The notes beneath the pieces are model-generated. The model worked only from the letters and a program-made list of their open reading frames with translations, ran no database searches and was not told the DNA's origin. DNA of 64,000 bases from Lachnospiraceae bacterium (GTDB taxonomy: Bacteria > Bacillota > Clostridia > Lachnospirales > Lachnospiraceae), in contig SVFF01000012.1 in NCBI GenBank assembly GCA_015057005.1, forward strand, positions 1-64,000. Direction: 5' to 3'. Positions 1-8,610 of this stretch are shown here, one piece after another; positions within the stretch are counted from its first letter, which is position 1, and each line of letters starts with the position of its first letter. Position numbers and translations under genes: made by a program.

Positions 1-90
1 TGTTATACTTGCCATGCGAGAACCAACTCCTTTTGTATTTTTTGTTGTGGTGACTTAAGTATAACAAAGAGATGGGTTCTCGCACTTTTT
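1..90 (+). terminator. Interleaved inverted repeats ending in a T-run
   Basis: Two 10-bp complementary pairs interleave. Arm A (1-10) pairs with 57-66, and arm B (15-24) pairs with 75-84. Arm B' is followed by a T-rich run (86-90 and beyond), so B/B' looks like an intrinsic terminator for a gene to the left of the window. A/A' would compete with it or form a pseudoknot, because A' lies in the loop of B/B'. Arm A starts at base 1, so the element may be cut by the window edge. It may be a plain terminator or an attenuator. Confidence 0.45.
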
Positions 91-156
91 ATTTATTCAG
101 TTGTAACACATGTATTGTAATCCTACAGGAAGCAGGGTGGTTTTGCCCGGGATTGA

Positions 157-185
157 TTGCAATGGCCGCGGTTTTGTGATAAAAT
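157..185 (+). promoter_or_regulatory. Sigma-A-type promoter before the MraY-like gene
   Basis: TTGCAA at 157-162 and TAAAAT at 180-185 are separated by exactly 17 bp. The predicted start of transcription is about 75 bases before the ATG at 267. Assigned by pattern only. Confidence 0.5.
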
Positions 186-266
186 TAAATTTAATGCATA
201 GATACTTATGCGATGTTTGTTTTTTAAACAGAAAGATAAAATCTGCAGAAAGGTTTGGTTAAAAAT

Positions 267-1229
267 ATGCTTCATACATTAATTTCAGAGAGCGGCAATT
301 CCCTGCTTGCTCTGGGAGGAATCCTGTTTGCATTTCTGGCTACGGTATTTGCTACCGCGAAGCTGAGTGATTATCTGCCTAAGGACGCCGGAAGAGAATT
401 TGCCCACGACGGCAAATTGTCCGCAGGAAAGCCCAGAGGAGCCGGTATTATCTTCGTGCTGGCCTTTGTGGCAGCCACCCTTTTGTTTGTTCCCCTGGAC
501 GCTGAGGTGATCATTTACTTAGTGCTGATCGTGATCTCCATGCTCACCGGTTTCCTGGATGACGCTTCCAAGATTCCCTGGGGAGAATACAAGAAAGGAT
601 TTCTGGATCTGTGCGTGGCGGCTCTGGTGGCCTTCACCTTCCTGAAATTCAATTCCAACACCATCGTGCTGCCGCTCTTTGATCTGCAGCTGACCATTCA
701 TCCGGTGCTGTTCGCAGTGCTGATCGTGATCCTGGTGTGGGCTTCCGTGAACGTGACCAACTGTACCGATGGCGTGGATGGCCTCTCAGGCACCCTGACC
801 ATCATTACCATTATGACCATCTACATGATCGACCGGATCATGGGTGTTTCAGAGCAGTTTTCTTACATGATCCTGCTGTTTGCAGTCTGCATTCTGGGAT
901 ATCTGTGGTACAATGCCACTCCCAGCAAGCTGATGATGGGCGACGCAGGCTCCAGAGCCATGGGTCTGTTTATCAGTATCGCAATCCTGAAGACCGGCAG
1001 CCCTCTGCTTTACATCCCCGCAGCGCTGGTGTTGATCCTGGACGGTGGCTTAGGCCTGTTGAAAGTATTTTTACTTAGATTTTTAAAGATCCGCATTTTG
1101 AAAAATGTACGTACCCCCCTCCACGACCAGGTGCGCAAGGTCTGGGGCTGGTCCAACACACAGACCGTATTCCGCTTCGCCATCATCCAGATCATTGTGG
1201 CAGCGGCGGTGATTTACGGCATTCAGTAG
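267..1229 (+). CDS. MraY-like phospho-sugar transferase (atypical)
   Basis: Polytopic membrane protein of 320 aa in the MraY/WecA glycosyltransferase-4 superfamily. This family transfers a UDP-linked amino-sugar phosphate to undecaprenyl phosphate to start envelope glycan assembly. Family landmarks are visible: an Asp-Asp pair in FLDDASK, NVTNCTDGVDGL (the NxxN...DG.DG active-site loop) and MGDAGSRAMG. The C-terminal cytosolic motif that reads HHH in ordinary MraY is HDQ here (PLHDQVRKVWGW), so it is an outlying member. Length matches the family (about 320 aa). A TTG at 255 is possible, but AGAAAGG at 247-253 sits only one base before it, so the ATG at 267 is preferred. It stands alone rather than in a mur/dcw cluster, so it may be a second, specialised MraY. 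Confidence 0.8.
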   Translation: MLHTLISESGNSLLALGGILFAFLATVFATAKLSDYLPKDAGREFAHDGKLSAGKPRGAGIIFVLAFVAATLLFVPLDAEVIIYLVLIVISMLTGFLDDASKIPWGEYKKGFLDLCVAALVAFTFLKFNSNTIVLPLFDLQLTIHPVLFAVLIVILVWASVNVTNCTDGVDGLSGTLTIITIMTIYMIDRIMGVSEQFSYMILLFAVCILGYLWYNATPSKLMMGDAGSRAMGLFISIAILKTGSPLLYIPAALVLILDGGLGLLKVFLLRFLKIRILKNVRTPLHDQVRKVWGWSNTQTVFRFAIIQIIVAAAVIYGIQ

Positions 1230-1261
1230 AATTCGCCTCTGTTTGTGGAAATATTCCGCTT

Positions 1262-1405
1262 AGTCTGTACAGATGTTCCACTCGGACACGCTTGCGCTCC
1301 GTGAAAGACGTAACGGTACTAAGCTCGATGGCGAATTTATTCGCCATGACCTCGCTAAGTGCCGACGTCTTTCAAGGGTCTTTCGTTGGAACATCTGTAC
1401 AGACT
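1262..1405. repeat. Foldback intergenic element, copy 1
   Basis: A 19-bp perfect inverted repeat (1262-1280 with 1387-1405) encloses nested inverted repeats: 1303-1311 with 1365-1373, and 1328-1335 with 1340-1347. The element fills the gap between the MraY-like gene and greA. A 22-nt core (1285-1306) recurs with two mismatches at 35190-35211, so this belongs to a dispersed family. No coding potential is convincing in it. It could act as an RNA stem-loop or terminator between the genes, or be a non-autonomous mobile remnant. Confidence 0.7.
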
Positions 1406-1460
1406 GCGCTGGACATTGACATAAGAAGGCGAAATAAGCAGAAAGCAAGGATGGAAAAAT

Positions 1461-1964
1461 ATGCATGACAAATTAACACCCAGCGACATCAGGAAGATGG
1501 AAGAGGAAATTGAGTACCGCAAGCTTACGGTCCGTCCTCAGGCGCTGGAGGATGTGAAGGAAGCCCGGTCCCATGGGGATCTGAGCGAAAATTTTGAATA
1601 TTACGCGGCCAAAAAGTACAAGAACCAGAACGAGAGCCGCATCCGATATCTGGAGAGAATGATCAAGACAGCCCAGGTGATCTCTGAGGATTCTGCGGAG
1701 GACGAGGTTGGCATCAACAATACCGTCACGGTAGAGTTCGTGGACGACGGCGCTGTGGAGACTTTCAAGATCGTGACTACAGTCCGGGGCAATTCCCTGG
1801 AAGGTTTGATCAGCAACGAATCCCCTCTGGGAAAAGCACTGCTTGGCAAAAAGCAGGGGGATATCGCCCACGTGCAGATCAATGCAGCTGCCGGGTATGA
1901 TGTGCGGGTGCTGGAACTTATAAAGACTGTGGACGACGGCACGGATAAACTGCGGAGTTTCTAA
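1461..1964 (+). CDS. greA: Transcription elongation factor GreA family
   Basis: GreA rescues backtracked RNA polymerase by stimulating transcript cleavage through its coiled-coil tip. The 167-aa product has the N-terminal coiled coil with the acidic tip context DLSENFEYYAAKK and the C-terminal FKBP-like domain with the typical ISNESPLGKALLGKKQGD stretch, both close to the family. Length is near the usual 157-165 aa. The start at 1461 is preceded by AAGGATGG. Firmicutes often carry more than one GreA paralogue. This one lies outside the usual lysS neighbourhood, so it may be an accessory copy. Confidence 0.85.
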   Translation: MHDKLTPSDIRKMEEEIEYRKLTVRPQALEDVKEARSHGDLSENFEYYAAKKYKNQNESRIRYLERMIKTAQVISEDSAEDEVGINNTVTVEFVDDGAVETFKIVTTVRGNSLEGLISNESPLGKALLGKKQGDIAHVQINAAAGYDVRVLELIKTVDDGTDKLRSF

Positions 1965-2049
1965 AGAAAGGAAATGCTGTGTGCAGCAGCGGCAGCTACA
2001 ACAAAAAGGATCGGCTGGCATACAGAAGGAAGAAAGGCAAGGACATTAC

Positions 2050-3747
2050 ATGAAAAAATATCTTTTATTCGATTTGGACGGAACGCTGACAGACCCCAAG
2101 GTGGGCATTACTACCTGTGTACAGTATGCGCTTAAGTCTTTTGGCATTGAGGAGCCTGATCTGGACAAGCTGGAACCCTTTATCGGTCCGCCCTTAAAGG
2201 ACAGTTTCATGGAGTTTTACGGCATGGATGACACCCGGGCCCAGGCTGCGGTGGACAAATACAGAGAGCGTTTCAGCGACAAGGGCCTTTTTGAAAATGA
2301 AATGTATGAGGGCATTCCCCAGCTGCTTTCCAAAGCAAAAGAGAGAGGTTACGTGTTGGCGGTAGCTTCCAGTAAGCCCACAGTATTTGTAGAGACTATT
2401 TTGAATCATTTCGGCATCCGGCAGTTCTTTGATGTAGTAGTGGGAAGTGAACTGGACGGCACCCGCGTCAACAAGGACGAAGTGCTCAGGACAACCCTGA
2501 TCGAACTGTCCCAGGATCAGCCCCTGCAGCTGGATGAGGTATATATGATCGGTGACCGCAAGTTTGACGTGGAAGGGGCACAGAAAATCGGCGTGGAGTG
2601 CGTAGGCGTTACTTACGGTTACGGTTCGGCAGAGGAATTGCGTGGAGCCGGTGCAGACTATGTGGTCCGCTCTGTGCGTGAATTGGAGAATTTCCTGATG
2701 AGCCGGGCTTCCGGTTTAAAGCCTGCCGTTTCGAAAGAAGAGGAAGAGTTGTTTGCGAATGATCTTTTCGGTGCGGACGAGCCTGCACCGGAACAAAATC
2801 CGGCTGCGAGTGACCTGATTGAAGAGGATGGTTACGAGGCAATGCTCAACAGGGAAAAGGAAGAGAAGGAGCGCAAGGAAAAGAAAAAAGGTGCCAAGAC
2901 CCTTCTGATCCGACGTATCGTTTCTCTGATTTTTACGATTTTTACATTTATCCTGGTAAAGAATATTGTGGTTTATCTGCTCAGCAGTTTCCTGGTAGAG
3001 CTGGAATTCCTGTTCCCCGATGATATGGTAGACAAGGTTTTCTTCTACGATGAGAAGGGCAATATTACCGGCTGCAGTGCCGGTGCAGGTACCATCATTT
3101 CTACCATGGGCTTTATTGGCGGTCTGCTGATCAACATTAAGATGTCTGTAGGTATGATCAAAAAGACTGCCGCAGACAGAAAGCCTTATCATACCAAGGC
3201 TGAGCCTATAGTGAACTATATCCTCATGGCAGCAGCGGCGATTGGTGCAGTGCTGGGATTAAATATCCTGCTGGAGCTTCTGGGCGTGACCACAAGTTCC
3301 GAAGCATATCAGACAGTACAGGAGCAGCAGTATGCAGCACCGTTTGTAATCGGTATCATCTGCTATGGTCTGATCACTCCTGTGGTGGAGGAAATGATCT
3401 TCAGAGGAATTATCTTCAACTGCCTGCGCCGTGTCATGAATCTTAAGATTGCCACACTTTTGAGTGCTTTGGTATTTGGTGTATACCATGGCAATGTGGT
3501 ACAGGGCGTGTACGCGTTCCTGATGGGCCTGCTGCTTGTTTACGGTTATGAGTATTTCGGAAGCTTTATCGCTCCGGCACTCATCCATGTGGCAGCCAAC
3601 GTGATCGCATATATCCTGGGTACGGCCGGAACTGCAGCAGCAGGTCTGGTAAACTGGCCCGCCTGCATCATCTGCCTGGCCCTGTCCGCAGCATCTCTGG
3701 TGCTTATGAGCAGACAGAAAAAAATCTTTTTTGCAAAGGGAAAATAA
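2050..3747 (+). CDS. HAD hydrolase fused to CPBP intramembrane protease
   Basis: A 565-aa two-domain protein. Residues 1 to about 215 are a HAD-superfamily phosphatase (FDLDGTLTD at the N terminus, the Ser motif in VASSKPT, and GDRKFD near 168), similar to phosphoglycolate-phosphatase/Gph-like enzymes. A charged linker (about 220-300, rich in E and K) leads to a multi-spanning domain. That domain carries the three CPBP (Abi/Rce1-like) motifs: EEMIFR at about 447, a His in YHGN at 480, and HVAAN at 513-517. CPBP proteins are membrane glutamic-type proteases. The open frame extends upstream to 1981, but the ATG at 2050 is preceded by AAGGA and begins the HAD strand. The gene abuts the GT2 gene with no gap, so both are probably co-transcribed. 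The fusion is unusual. Confidence 0.8.
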   Translation: MKKYLLFDLDGTLTDPKVGITTCVQYALKSFGIEEPDLDKLEPFIGPPLKDSFMEFYGMDDTRAQAAVDKYRERFSDKGLFENEMYEGIPQLLSKAKERGYVLAVASSKPTVFVETILNHFGIRQFFDVVVGSELDGTRVNKDEVLRTTLIELSQDQPLQLDEVYMIGDRKFDVEGAQKIGVECVGVTYGYGSAEELRGAGADYVVRSVRELENFLMSRASGLKPAVSKEEEELFANDLFGADEPAPEQNPAASDLIEEDGYEAMLNREKEEKERKEKKKGAKTLLIRRIVSLIFTIFTFILVKNIVVYLLSSFLVELEFLFPDDMVDKVFFYDEKGNITGCSAGAGTIISTMGFIGGLLINIKMSVGMIKKTAADRKPYHTKAEPIVNYILMAAAAIGAVLGLNILLELLGVTTSSEAYQTVQEQQYAAPFVIGIICYGLITPVVEEMIFRGIIFNCLRRVMNLKIATLLSALVFGVYHGNVVQGVYAFLMGLLLVYGYEYFGSFIAPALIHVAANVIAYILGTAGTAAAGLVNWPACIICLALSAASLVLMSRQKKIFFAKGK

Positions 3748-4548
3748 ATGAAATTCAGTATCATTGTGGTGTGTCTGAATCCAGGGGAGAAGCTGCAGCA
3801 GACTCTTACAAACATTCTGGGGCAGACTTACACCGATTTTGAAATCGTAATTAAAGACGGCGGCAGCAAGGATGGTTCCCCGGAACTGGTGAAAGAAAAC
3901 TTCAAAGATGAGCGGATCTGCATCTACGAGGAGCGGGACCGCAGCATTTACAATGCCATGAACCAGGCAGTGGGATATGCCAAGGGCGAGTTTGTAATCT
4001 TTATGAACTGCGGTGACCTGTTCTACTCCAAGGATGTGCTGGCAAAGGCTGCAAAGCAGATTGATGCCCATCCCCATCCGGAGAATCTGGTGCTCTACGG
4101 GGATACCTACGGCGAAAAGAATGACGTGATGATTGCCGCACCGCCTGCCATCACCGGTTTTACCTGCTACCGCAATATTCCCTGCCATCAGGCCTGCATC
4201 TATGCCGCCGGACTTTGCAAGGCAAAGCCTTTTACCGAGAACTACAAGATCCGGGCGGACTATGATCATTTCCTGTGGTGCTATTATGTGTCCAAGGCGG
4301 ATATGGTTTATTTGAATTTCCCTGTGGCCTCCTACGAGGGCGGCGGTTATTCCGAGAGCAAGGAGAACAGAAAGCGCGACAAGGAAGAGCACAGGCAGAT
4401 CACAAGTTCCTATATGAGCAAGGGAGAGTTGCTGCGCTATCGGGGCATTATGCTTTTGACCCTGGCGCCTCTGCGTAGCTTTATGGCGGAGAGCAAGGTG
4501 TTTGCCGGTGTATATCACTGGCTGAAGGACAGACTCTACCGTAAATAA
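3748..4548 (+). CDS. Family 2 glycosyltransferase
   Basis: A 266-aa GT-A fold enzyme. The N terminus (FSIIVVCLNPGEKLQQTL) and IKDGGSKDGSPELV are the nucleotide-sugar binding motifs. GDLFYSKD and the following YGDTYG give the acidic motif region. No membrane segments are evident, so it likely acts at the cytoplasmic face. It starts on the base after the stop of the HAD-CPBP gene and is followed by an acyltransferase-3 gene, which points to assembly or decoration of a surface glycan. Donor and acceptor cannot be read from the sequence. Confidence 0.85.
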   Translation: MKFSIIVVCLNPGEKLQQTLTNILGQTYTDFEIVIKDGGSKDGSPELVKENFKDERICIYEERDRSIYNAMNQAVGYAKGEFVIFMNCGDLFYSKDVLAKAAKQIDAHPHPENLVLYGDTYGEKNDVMIAAPPAITGFTCYRNIPCHQACIYAAGLCKAKPFTENYKIRADYDHFLWCYYVSKADMVYLNFPVASYEGGGYSESKENRKRDKEEHRQITSSYMSKGELLRYRGIMLLTLAPLRSFMAESKVFAGVYHWLKDRLYRK

Positions 4549-4639
4549 TGGGTGTAGTATGTCGGGAAACGGTGAATGAACGTAAACGTAAGGCATTCAT
4601 GTTGTGAGAATGAGAATATCACAATAAATGGAGGAAAAA

Positions 4640-5803
4640 GTGACAGATCAAATGACCATACAAAAACCGAAAAAAGCACAGCGAATGGCCAATCTGGAGC
4701 TTCTGCGCTGCATTGCCATGATGATGGTGATCGTGCTTCACTATCTGGGAAAAAGCGAGCTTCTGGTGGATCTGACGGAAGAATCTCTGGGCAGCGTTGG
4801 CACAGCCGCCTGGTTTCTTGAGAGTTTCTGCATTGTGGCGGTGAATGCCTACATGCTGATCAGCGGTTATTTCCTGTGCATGTCCACTTACAAGGTAAGC
4901 CGCCTGATTAAATTGTATCTGCAGGTATGGTTCTATTCCGTAGGCGTGGGTGTATTGGCTATCGCGACGGGTATTTTCCCCCGGCAGGAAGTGACCATTC
5001 ATGACCTGCTGACCTTTGTGTTTCCGGTTTCCATGGAGCATTACTGGTTTATCACGGCCTATGTGTTCCTCTATATTTTATTGCCCTTTATGGGTGGCGC
5101 GCTGCGCAGGATGACAAAGGGACAGATGCAGATTGCACTGGGTACGCTTTTGGCAGTTTTCTGTGTGCTGAAGTCCGTGCTGCTCGTGCGGTTGGAAAAA
5201 GATCTGCAGGGATATGACTGCCTCTGGTATTTGTGCGTATTCGTGACGGCGGCCTATCTGCGCAGATTTGGCCTGCCCTTCTTACAGAAAATGAAAAACA
5301 GCCTGCTGCTTTATGTGGGAGGCTGTGTGGCTGTGTTCGGTCTTACAATGGGCCTGCGCCAGGTGTACCTGCGCACGGGCAGTCTGGACCGGATCCTTGG
5401 TATTGGTATGGAATACAATCATGTGCTGCCCTTCCTGGCAGCGGTGGGCTTATTTGGCTTGTTTGCCCTGCTGAAGGTGGGAGAACGTGCAGGTACGTTT
5501 ATCAACAAGATTGCGCCCTACACCCTGGGTGTGTATCTGCTCCATGAGCACATCGGTCTGCGTTATGCCTGGCAGAACTGGCTGGGAGCAGAGTGGGTGC
5601 TGCAGCACGAAGGAGTGGCAGGCATTTTGGCCTTGGCAGCAGGTACGCTGGCGGCGGTAACTGTGGTCTTTGGGGCAGGCATCCTGTTTGACATGCTGAG
5701 AGAAAAGGTGATGAAGGGCCTGCACTTCATATTGATGAAAGTGGGCTTATACCGCAGGATTGTGGGTGCGGTGGAGAAAGCCGATAATATATTTGCTGAG
5801 TAA
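4640..5803 (+). CDS. Acyltransferase family 3 membrane protein
   Basis: A polytopic 387-aa protein of the acyltransferase-3 family, which O-acetylates (or succinylates) envelope carbohydrates and lipids. The family-typical first segment LELLRCIAMMMVIVLHY contains the conserved Arg and His. About ten hydrophobic segments follow, and a late YLLHEHIGLRY segment is typical. The frame is open from an ATG at 4628, but GGAGG at 4630-4634 overlaps that ATG and is ideally placed (5 nt) for the GTG at 4640, so the GTG is preferred. It lies between a GT2 enzyme and a large membrane protein, as in surface-polysaccharide loci. Confidence 0.8.
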   Translation: MTDQMTIQKPKKAQRMANLELLRCIAMMMVIVLHYLGKSELLVDLTEESLGSVGTAAWFLESFCIVAVNAYMLISGYFLCMSTYKVSRLIKLYLQVWFYSVGVGVLAIATGIFPRQEVTIHDLLTFVFPVSMEHYWFITAYVFLYILLPFMGGALRRMTKGQMQIALGTLLAVFCVLKSVLLVRLEKDLQGYDCLWYLCVFVTAAYLRRFGLPFLQKMKNSLLLYVGGCVAVFGLTMGLRQVYLRTGSLDRILGIGMEYNHVLPFLAAVGLFGLFALLKVGERAGTFINKIAPYTLGVYLLHEHIGLRYAWQNWLGAEWVLQHEGVAGILALAAGTLAAVTVVFGAGILFDMLREKVMKGLHFILMKVGLYRRIVGAVEKADNIFAE

Positions 5804-5847
5804 AATAGTTGCAGAATAAAAAGAGCTACAGAGTAAAAGGTGATTTT

Positions 5848-7953
5848 ATGGCCGGAAAACAGGAGATGGAAATGCAAAAAGTGAATAGAAAGAAGCTGCT
5901 CCCTTGGAGTTTCCTGCCCTGGCTGATCCTGATCATTTATCCTCTGCGCCATGTGAACTGGGGACTGGATCTGTGGGATACCGGTTATAACTATGCCAAC
6001 TTTCAGTACATGGGGACAGAGCATATGGACTCCATGTGGCTGTTTTCCACGTATCTGGCCAATGCAGCCGGGAATTTTTTGATGAAGCTGCCCTTTGCGG
6101 GGAGCCTGATTGGAATGAATGTGTACACAGGGCTGTTTGTCAGTGTGCTGGCCTGCCTGGGCTACTGGTTCTGTACGAAAAAGCTACAGATTCCTGCCTG
6201 GATCGCTTTTGTGGGCGAAATGTTGGCCATCAGCCTGTGCTGGTGCCCCACGGCACTTTTGTATAACTATCTGACTTATGTACTGTTTCTGGCTTGCGTG
6301 GTCCTGCTCTATCTGGGTCTTGCCAAAAAGAAAAATTTGCTTTTATTTGCAGCAGGCCTGTGCCTGGGTACCAATGTACTGGTGCGCTTCTCCAACCTGC
6401 CTGAGGCGGCGCTGATCGTGGCTGTGTGGGCTTATGCGGTGATTGAAGGGCTGGAGTCTTGGAAAAGACTGCTGTCAGAGACTGCAGACAGTGACATGGG
6501 CTTCACTTCGAAGGCTGAAATAAAGGGAAGAAAAACGGATGCAAGCAGGGAAAAACGCCGGGAAATCCGAAAAAATGTGGGCAGACAGGTGTGGCGTCAG
6601 ATTTGGCAGCAGACTCTGTGGTGTCTGGGCGGTTACCTGACAGCGCTGGCAGTGCTCTTTGGCTACATTCACCTGCGTTACGGCATTGGTAATTACGTGG
6701 AAGGTATCCTGCGTCTGTTTGGCATGACGGAGACCGCCACCGATTACAAAGCCACCTCCATGCTCATGGGGCTGATCGGAACTTACGTGGAAAATCTGTA
6801 TTGGGTGATCAGACTGCTGGTGATCGTGGCAGCGGGAATGATCCTTTGGATTGGTGCCAACGCCGTTGCAGATGGAAAATTATTTGTGAAAATGAGTGAG
6901 CGGTCCAAGCTGTGGAGCGGCCTTCGGCTGCTTCTGCAAAAAGGTGCAAACGTGGCCTGTGTACTATTGGCGATTGCGACCCTGGTCTGGCTCTATTACA
7001 GAAGATTTTGCTCCTTTAACTTTTTCAGCTACGATTCCATGCTGCGCCCCGGCGTGCTGTTTTTGATGCTGGCCATGGGCATTGCAGCGGTGCGCATACT
7101 GCACCCCAAGGCGCCTAAAGAAGAGAAGCTGATCAGCGGCCTGATGATATTAGTGATTTTGTTGACTTCCCTTGGAAGCAACAACAAAGTGTACCCCAGC
7201 ATGAACAATCTCTTTATCGCAGCGCCTTATACCCTGTGGGAGTGCTGGAAGTTCTGCCGTTTGAAAGCGACGACGATCGTATGCAATGCAGGATCGCTTT
7301 TGGGTGGCAAGACTGTGCCGACGCAACAGACAGCATCACAGCAACCTGCAGGCAAAACCCTTAAACTGGCTGTCAGTCCTCTGCCTGCACAGGCAATCCT
7401 GGCGGCTTTTCTGGCTATGTGCTTTGTTCAGTTCGTAGGCTTTGGCGTAGGATTTTCCTTTGTGGAATCCACCGGAGCCAGAGAAGTCACCGCTCAGGTG
7501 GACAATAATGAGATCCTGAAGGGCGTGAAAATGCATCCCGACAGGGCAAAATGGCTGGAAGAAATCTCGGCCTATGTGAACGAAAACGACCTGCAGGGAA
7601 AAGAAGTGATTCTCTATGGTTATGTACCTTCCCTGTCCTACTATCTGCAGATGCCCTCAGCCTTCAATCCCTGGAGTGATCTGCGCTCCTACAGCATTGA
7701 GACCATGAAAGCTGACCTGGCCGAAACTGCCGGAATGATGACGGAAAAAGGTGCAGCGCGTCCGGTGATCATTGTGGAGAACGCTTATCTGGAGTTCTAC
7801 CGGAGAGGCGAGGCTGCATTGGTTGATCTGGCTCCGGAAAAGAAACTTGACGAGATGGGAAAAGCACGGAAGTGGGAACTGATCCTGGAGTTCATGGATG
7901 AGTATGGTTATGAAGAGACCTTTAGGAATGAGAAGTTTGTGATATTTGAATAA
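5848..7953 (+). CDS. Large multi-spanning membrane protein, GT-C-like
   Basis: A 701-aa membrane protein with many hydrophobic segments, a hydrophilic basic insert at about residues 215-255, and a C-terminal soluble part (about 560-700). An early acidic pair in LDLWDTGYNY sits after the first membrane segment, as in GT-C glycosyltransferases that use polyprenyl-linked sugars. The final domain includes VILYGYVPSLSYYLQMPS. Not assigned to a precise family. The ATG at 5848 is chosen because AAAGGTGA precedes it, and the frame is open further upstream. Last gene of the envelope block and followed by a clear terminator. Confidence 0.6.
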   Translation: MAGKQEMEMQKVNRKKLLPWSFLPWLILIIYPLRHVNWGLDLWDTGYNYANFQYMGTEHMDSMWLFSTYLANAAGNFLMKLPFAGSLIGMNVYTGLFVSVLACLGYWFCTKKLQIPAWIAFVGEMLAISLCWCPTALLYNYLTYVLFLACVVLLYLGLAKKKNLLLFAAGLCLGTNVLVRFSNLPEAALIVAVWAYAVIEGLESWKRLLSETADSDMGFTSKAEIKGRKTDASREKRREIRKNVGRQVWRQIWQQTLWCLGGYLTALAVLFGYIHLRYGIGNYVEGILRLFGMTETATDYKATSMLMGLIGTYVENLYWVIRLLVIVAAGMILWIGANAVADGKLFVKMSERSKLWSGLRLLLQKGANVACVLLAIATLVWLYYRRFCSFNFFSYDSMLRPGVLFLMLAMGIAAVRILHPKAPKEEKLISGLMILVILLTSLGSNNKVYPSMNNLFIAAPYTLWECWKFCRLKATTIVCNAGSLLGGKTVPTQQTASQQPAGKTLKLAVSPLPAQAILAAFLAMCFVQFVGFGVGFSFVESTGAREVTAQVDNNEILKGVKMHPDRAKWLEEISAYVNENDLQGKEVILYGYVPSLSYYLQMPSAFNPWSDLRSYSIETMKADLAETAGMMTEKGAARPVIIVENAYLEFYRRGEAALVDLAPEKKLDEMGKARKWELILEFMDEYGYEETFRNEKFVIFE

Positions 7954-7969
7954 ACGAGATGTAGATGGG

Positions 7970-7995
7970 CACCCTGCAGGAATGCAGGGTGTTTT
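7970..7995 (+). terminator. Intrinsic terminator after the envelope block
   Basis: A 9-bp stem (7970-7978 with 7983-7991), a GGAA loop, then TTTT. Confidence 0.85.
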
Positions 7996-8030
7996 GTATA
8001 TGCAATTACATTTGGTAGTAGAATATTGGA

Positions 8031-8088
8031 AGCAATACGCAATTTTTGCGTATTGCTATAAGTAAAAAATACGCAAAAATTGCGTATT
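8031..8088. promoter_or_regulatory. Two operator-like palindromes before the toxin-antitoxin pair
   Basis: Palindrome 1 (8031-8057) has 12-bp arms with a 3-nt centre. Palindrome 2 (8068-8088) has 9-bp arms and also a 3-nt centre. Both contain the half-site ATACGCAA facing its complement. Palindrome 2 ends five bases before a promoter -35 (TTGCGG 8093-8098; -10 TATGCT 8116-8121; spacer 17). The first gene encodes an HTH domain, so these are good candidates for its autoregulatory operators. Confidence 0.7.
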
Positions 8089-8092
8089 CCCA

Positions 8093-8121
8093 TTGCGGTT
8101 TTGGAACTATTATAGTATGCT
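8093..8121 (+). promoter_or_regulatory. Promoter of the HTH-MntA/HepT pair
   Basis: TTGCGG (8093-8098) and TATGCT (8116-8121) with a 17-bp spacer. The expected transcript start is only about 10 bases before the ATG at 8140. Confidence 0.5.
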
Positions 8122-8139
8122 GGTATTGAGGTGAGTGTA

Positions 8140-8610
8140 ATGACTTTGAAAGAATTGCGAAAGCAAAAGAAATTAACGCAGATGGAATGTGCCAACTATC
8201 TAGGAATCCCTCTTCGTACTTATCAAAATTATGAAGTAGATGAGAGTAAAAGTACAACTATGAAATATTTGTATATGCTTCAGAAATTGGAACAGTACGG
8301 ATTTGTGGATGAAAACCATGGGATATTAAGCATTCAAACGATAAAAGAAGTATGTACTGAAATCTTTGCTGATTTTGAAGTGGAATATTGTTATCTTTTC
8401 GGCTCATATGCGAAAGGGAAAGCAACCGAAACCAGTGATGTAGATCTTTTGATAGCAACTTCTGTTACCGGTATAAGATTTTATGATTTGGTAGAGAGCA
8501 TACGGGAAGGATTGTGTAAAAAGGTTGATGTGCTAAATTTGGACCAGTTGAATGCCAATCACGAATTAGTGAATGAAATACTAAAGGATGGGGTTAAGAT
8601 TTATGGATAA
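8140..8610 (+). CDS. mntA: HTH-fused MntA-type nucleotidyltransferase antitoxin
   Basis: A 156-aa antitoxin of the MntA/HepT type. MntA proteins transfer AMP to a tyrosine of the HEPN toxin and silence it. Residues 1 to about 60 form an XRE-like helix-turn-helix (KLTQMECANYLGIPLRTYQNYE). The C-terminal half is a minimal nucleotidyltransferase with GS-x10-DxD intact (G88, S89, D100, D102). The fused HTH suggests that it also represses its own operon through the palindromes at 8031-8088. TGAGG at 8127-8131 favours the ATG at 8140 over an in-frame GTG at 8131. The 3' end overlaps the toxin start by 8 nt. Confidence 0.85.
   Translation: MTLKELRKQKKLTQMECANYLGIPLRTYQNYEVDESKSTTMKYLYMLQKLEQYGFVDENHGILSIQTIKEVCTEIFADFEVEYCYLFGSYAKGKATETSDVDLLIATSVTGIRFYDLVESIREGLCKKVDVLNLDQLNANHELVNEILKDGVKIYG

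Noticed and set aside
1230..1460. Insertion sequence
   Set aside because: The inverted repeats enclose no transposase. At most this is a non-autonomous remnant.
3259..4596. Long minus-strand open frame opposite the CPBP and GT2 genes
   Set aside because: Shadow of two well-supported plus-strand genes, with no recognisable domain.
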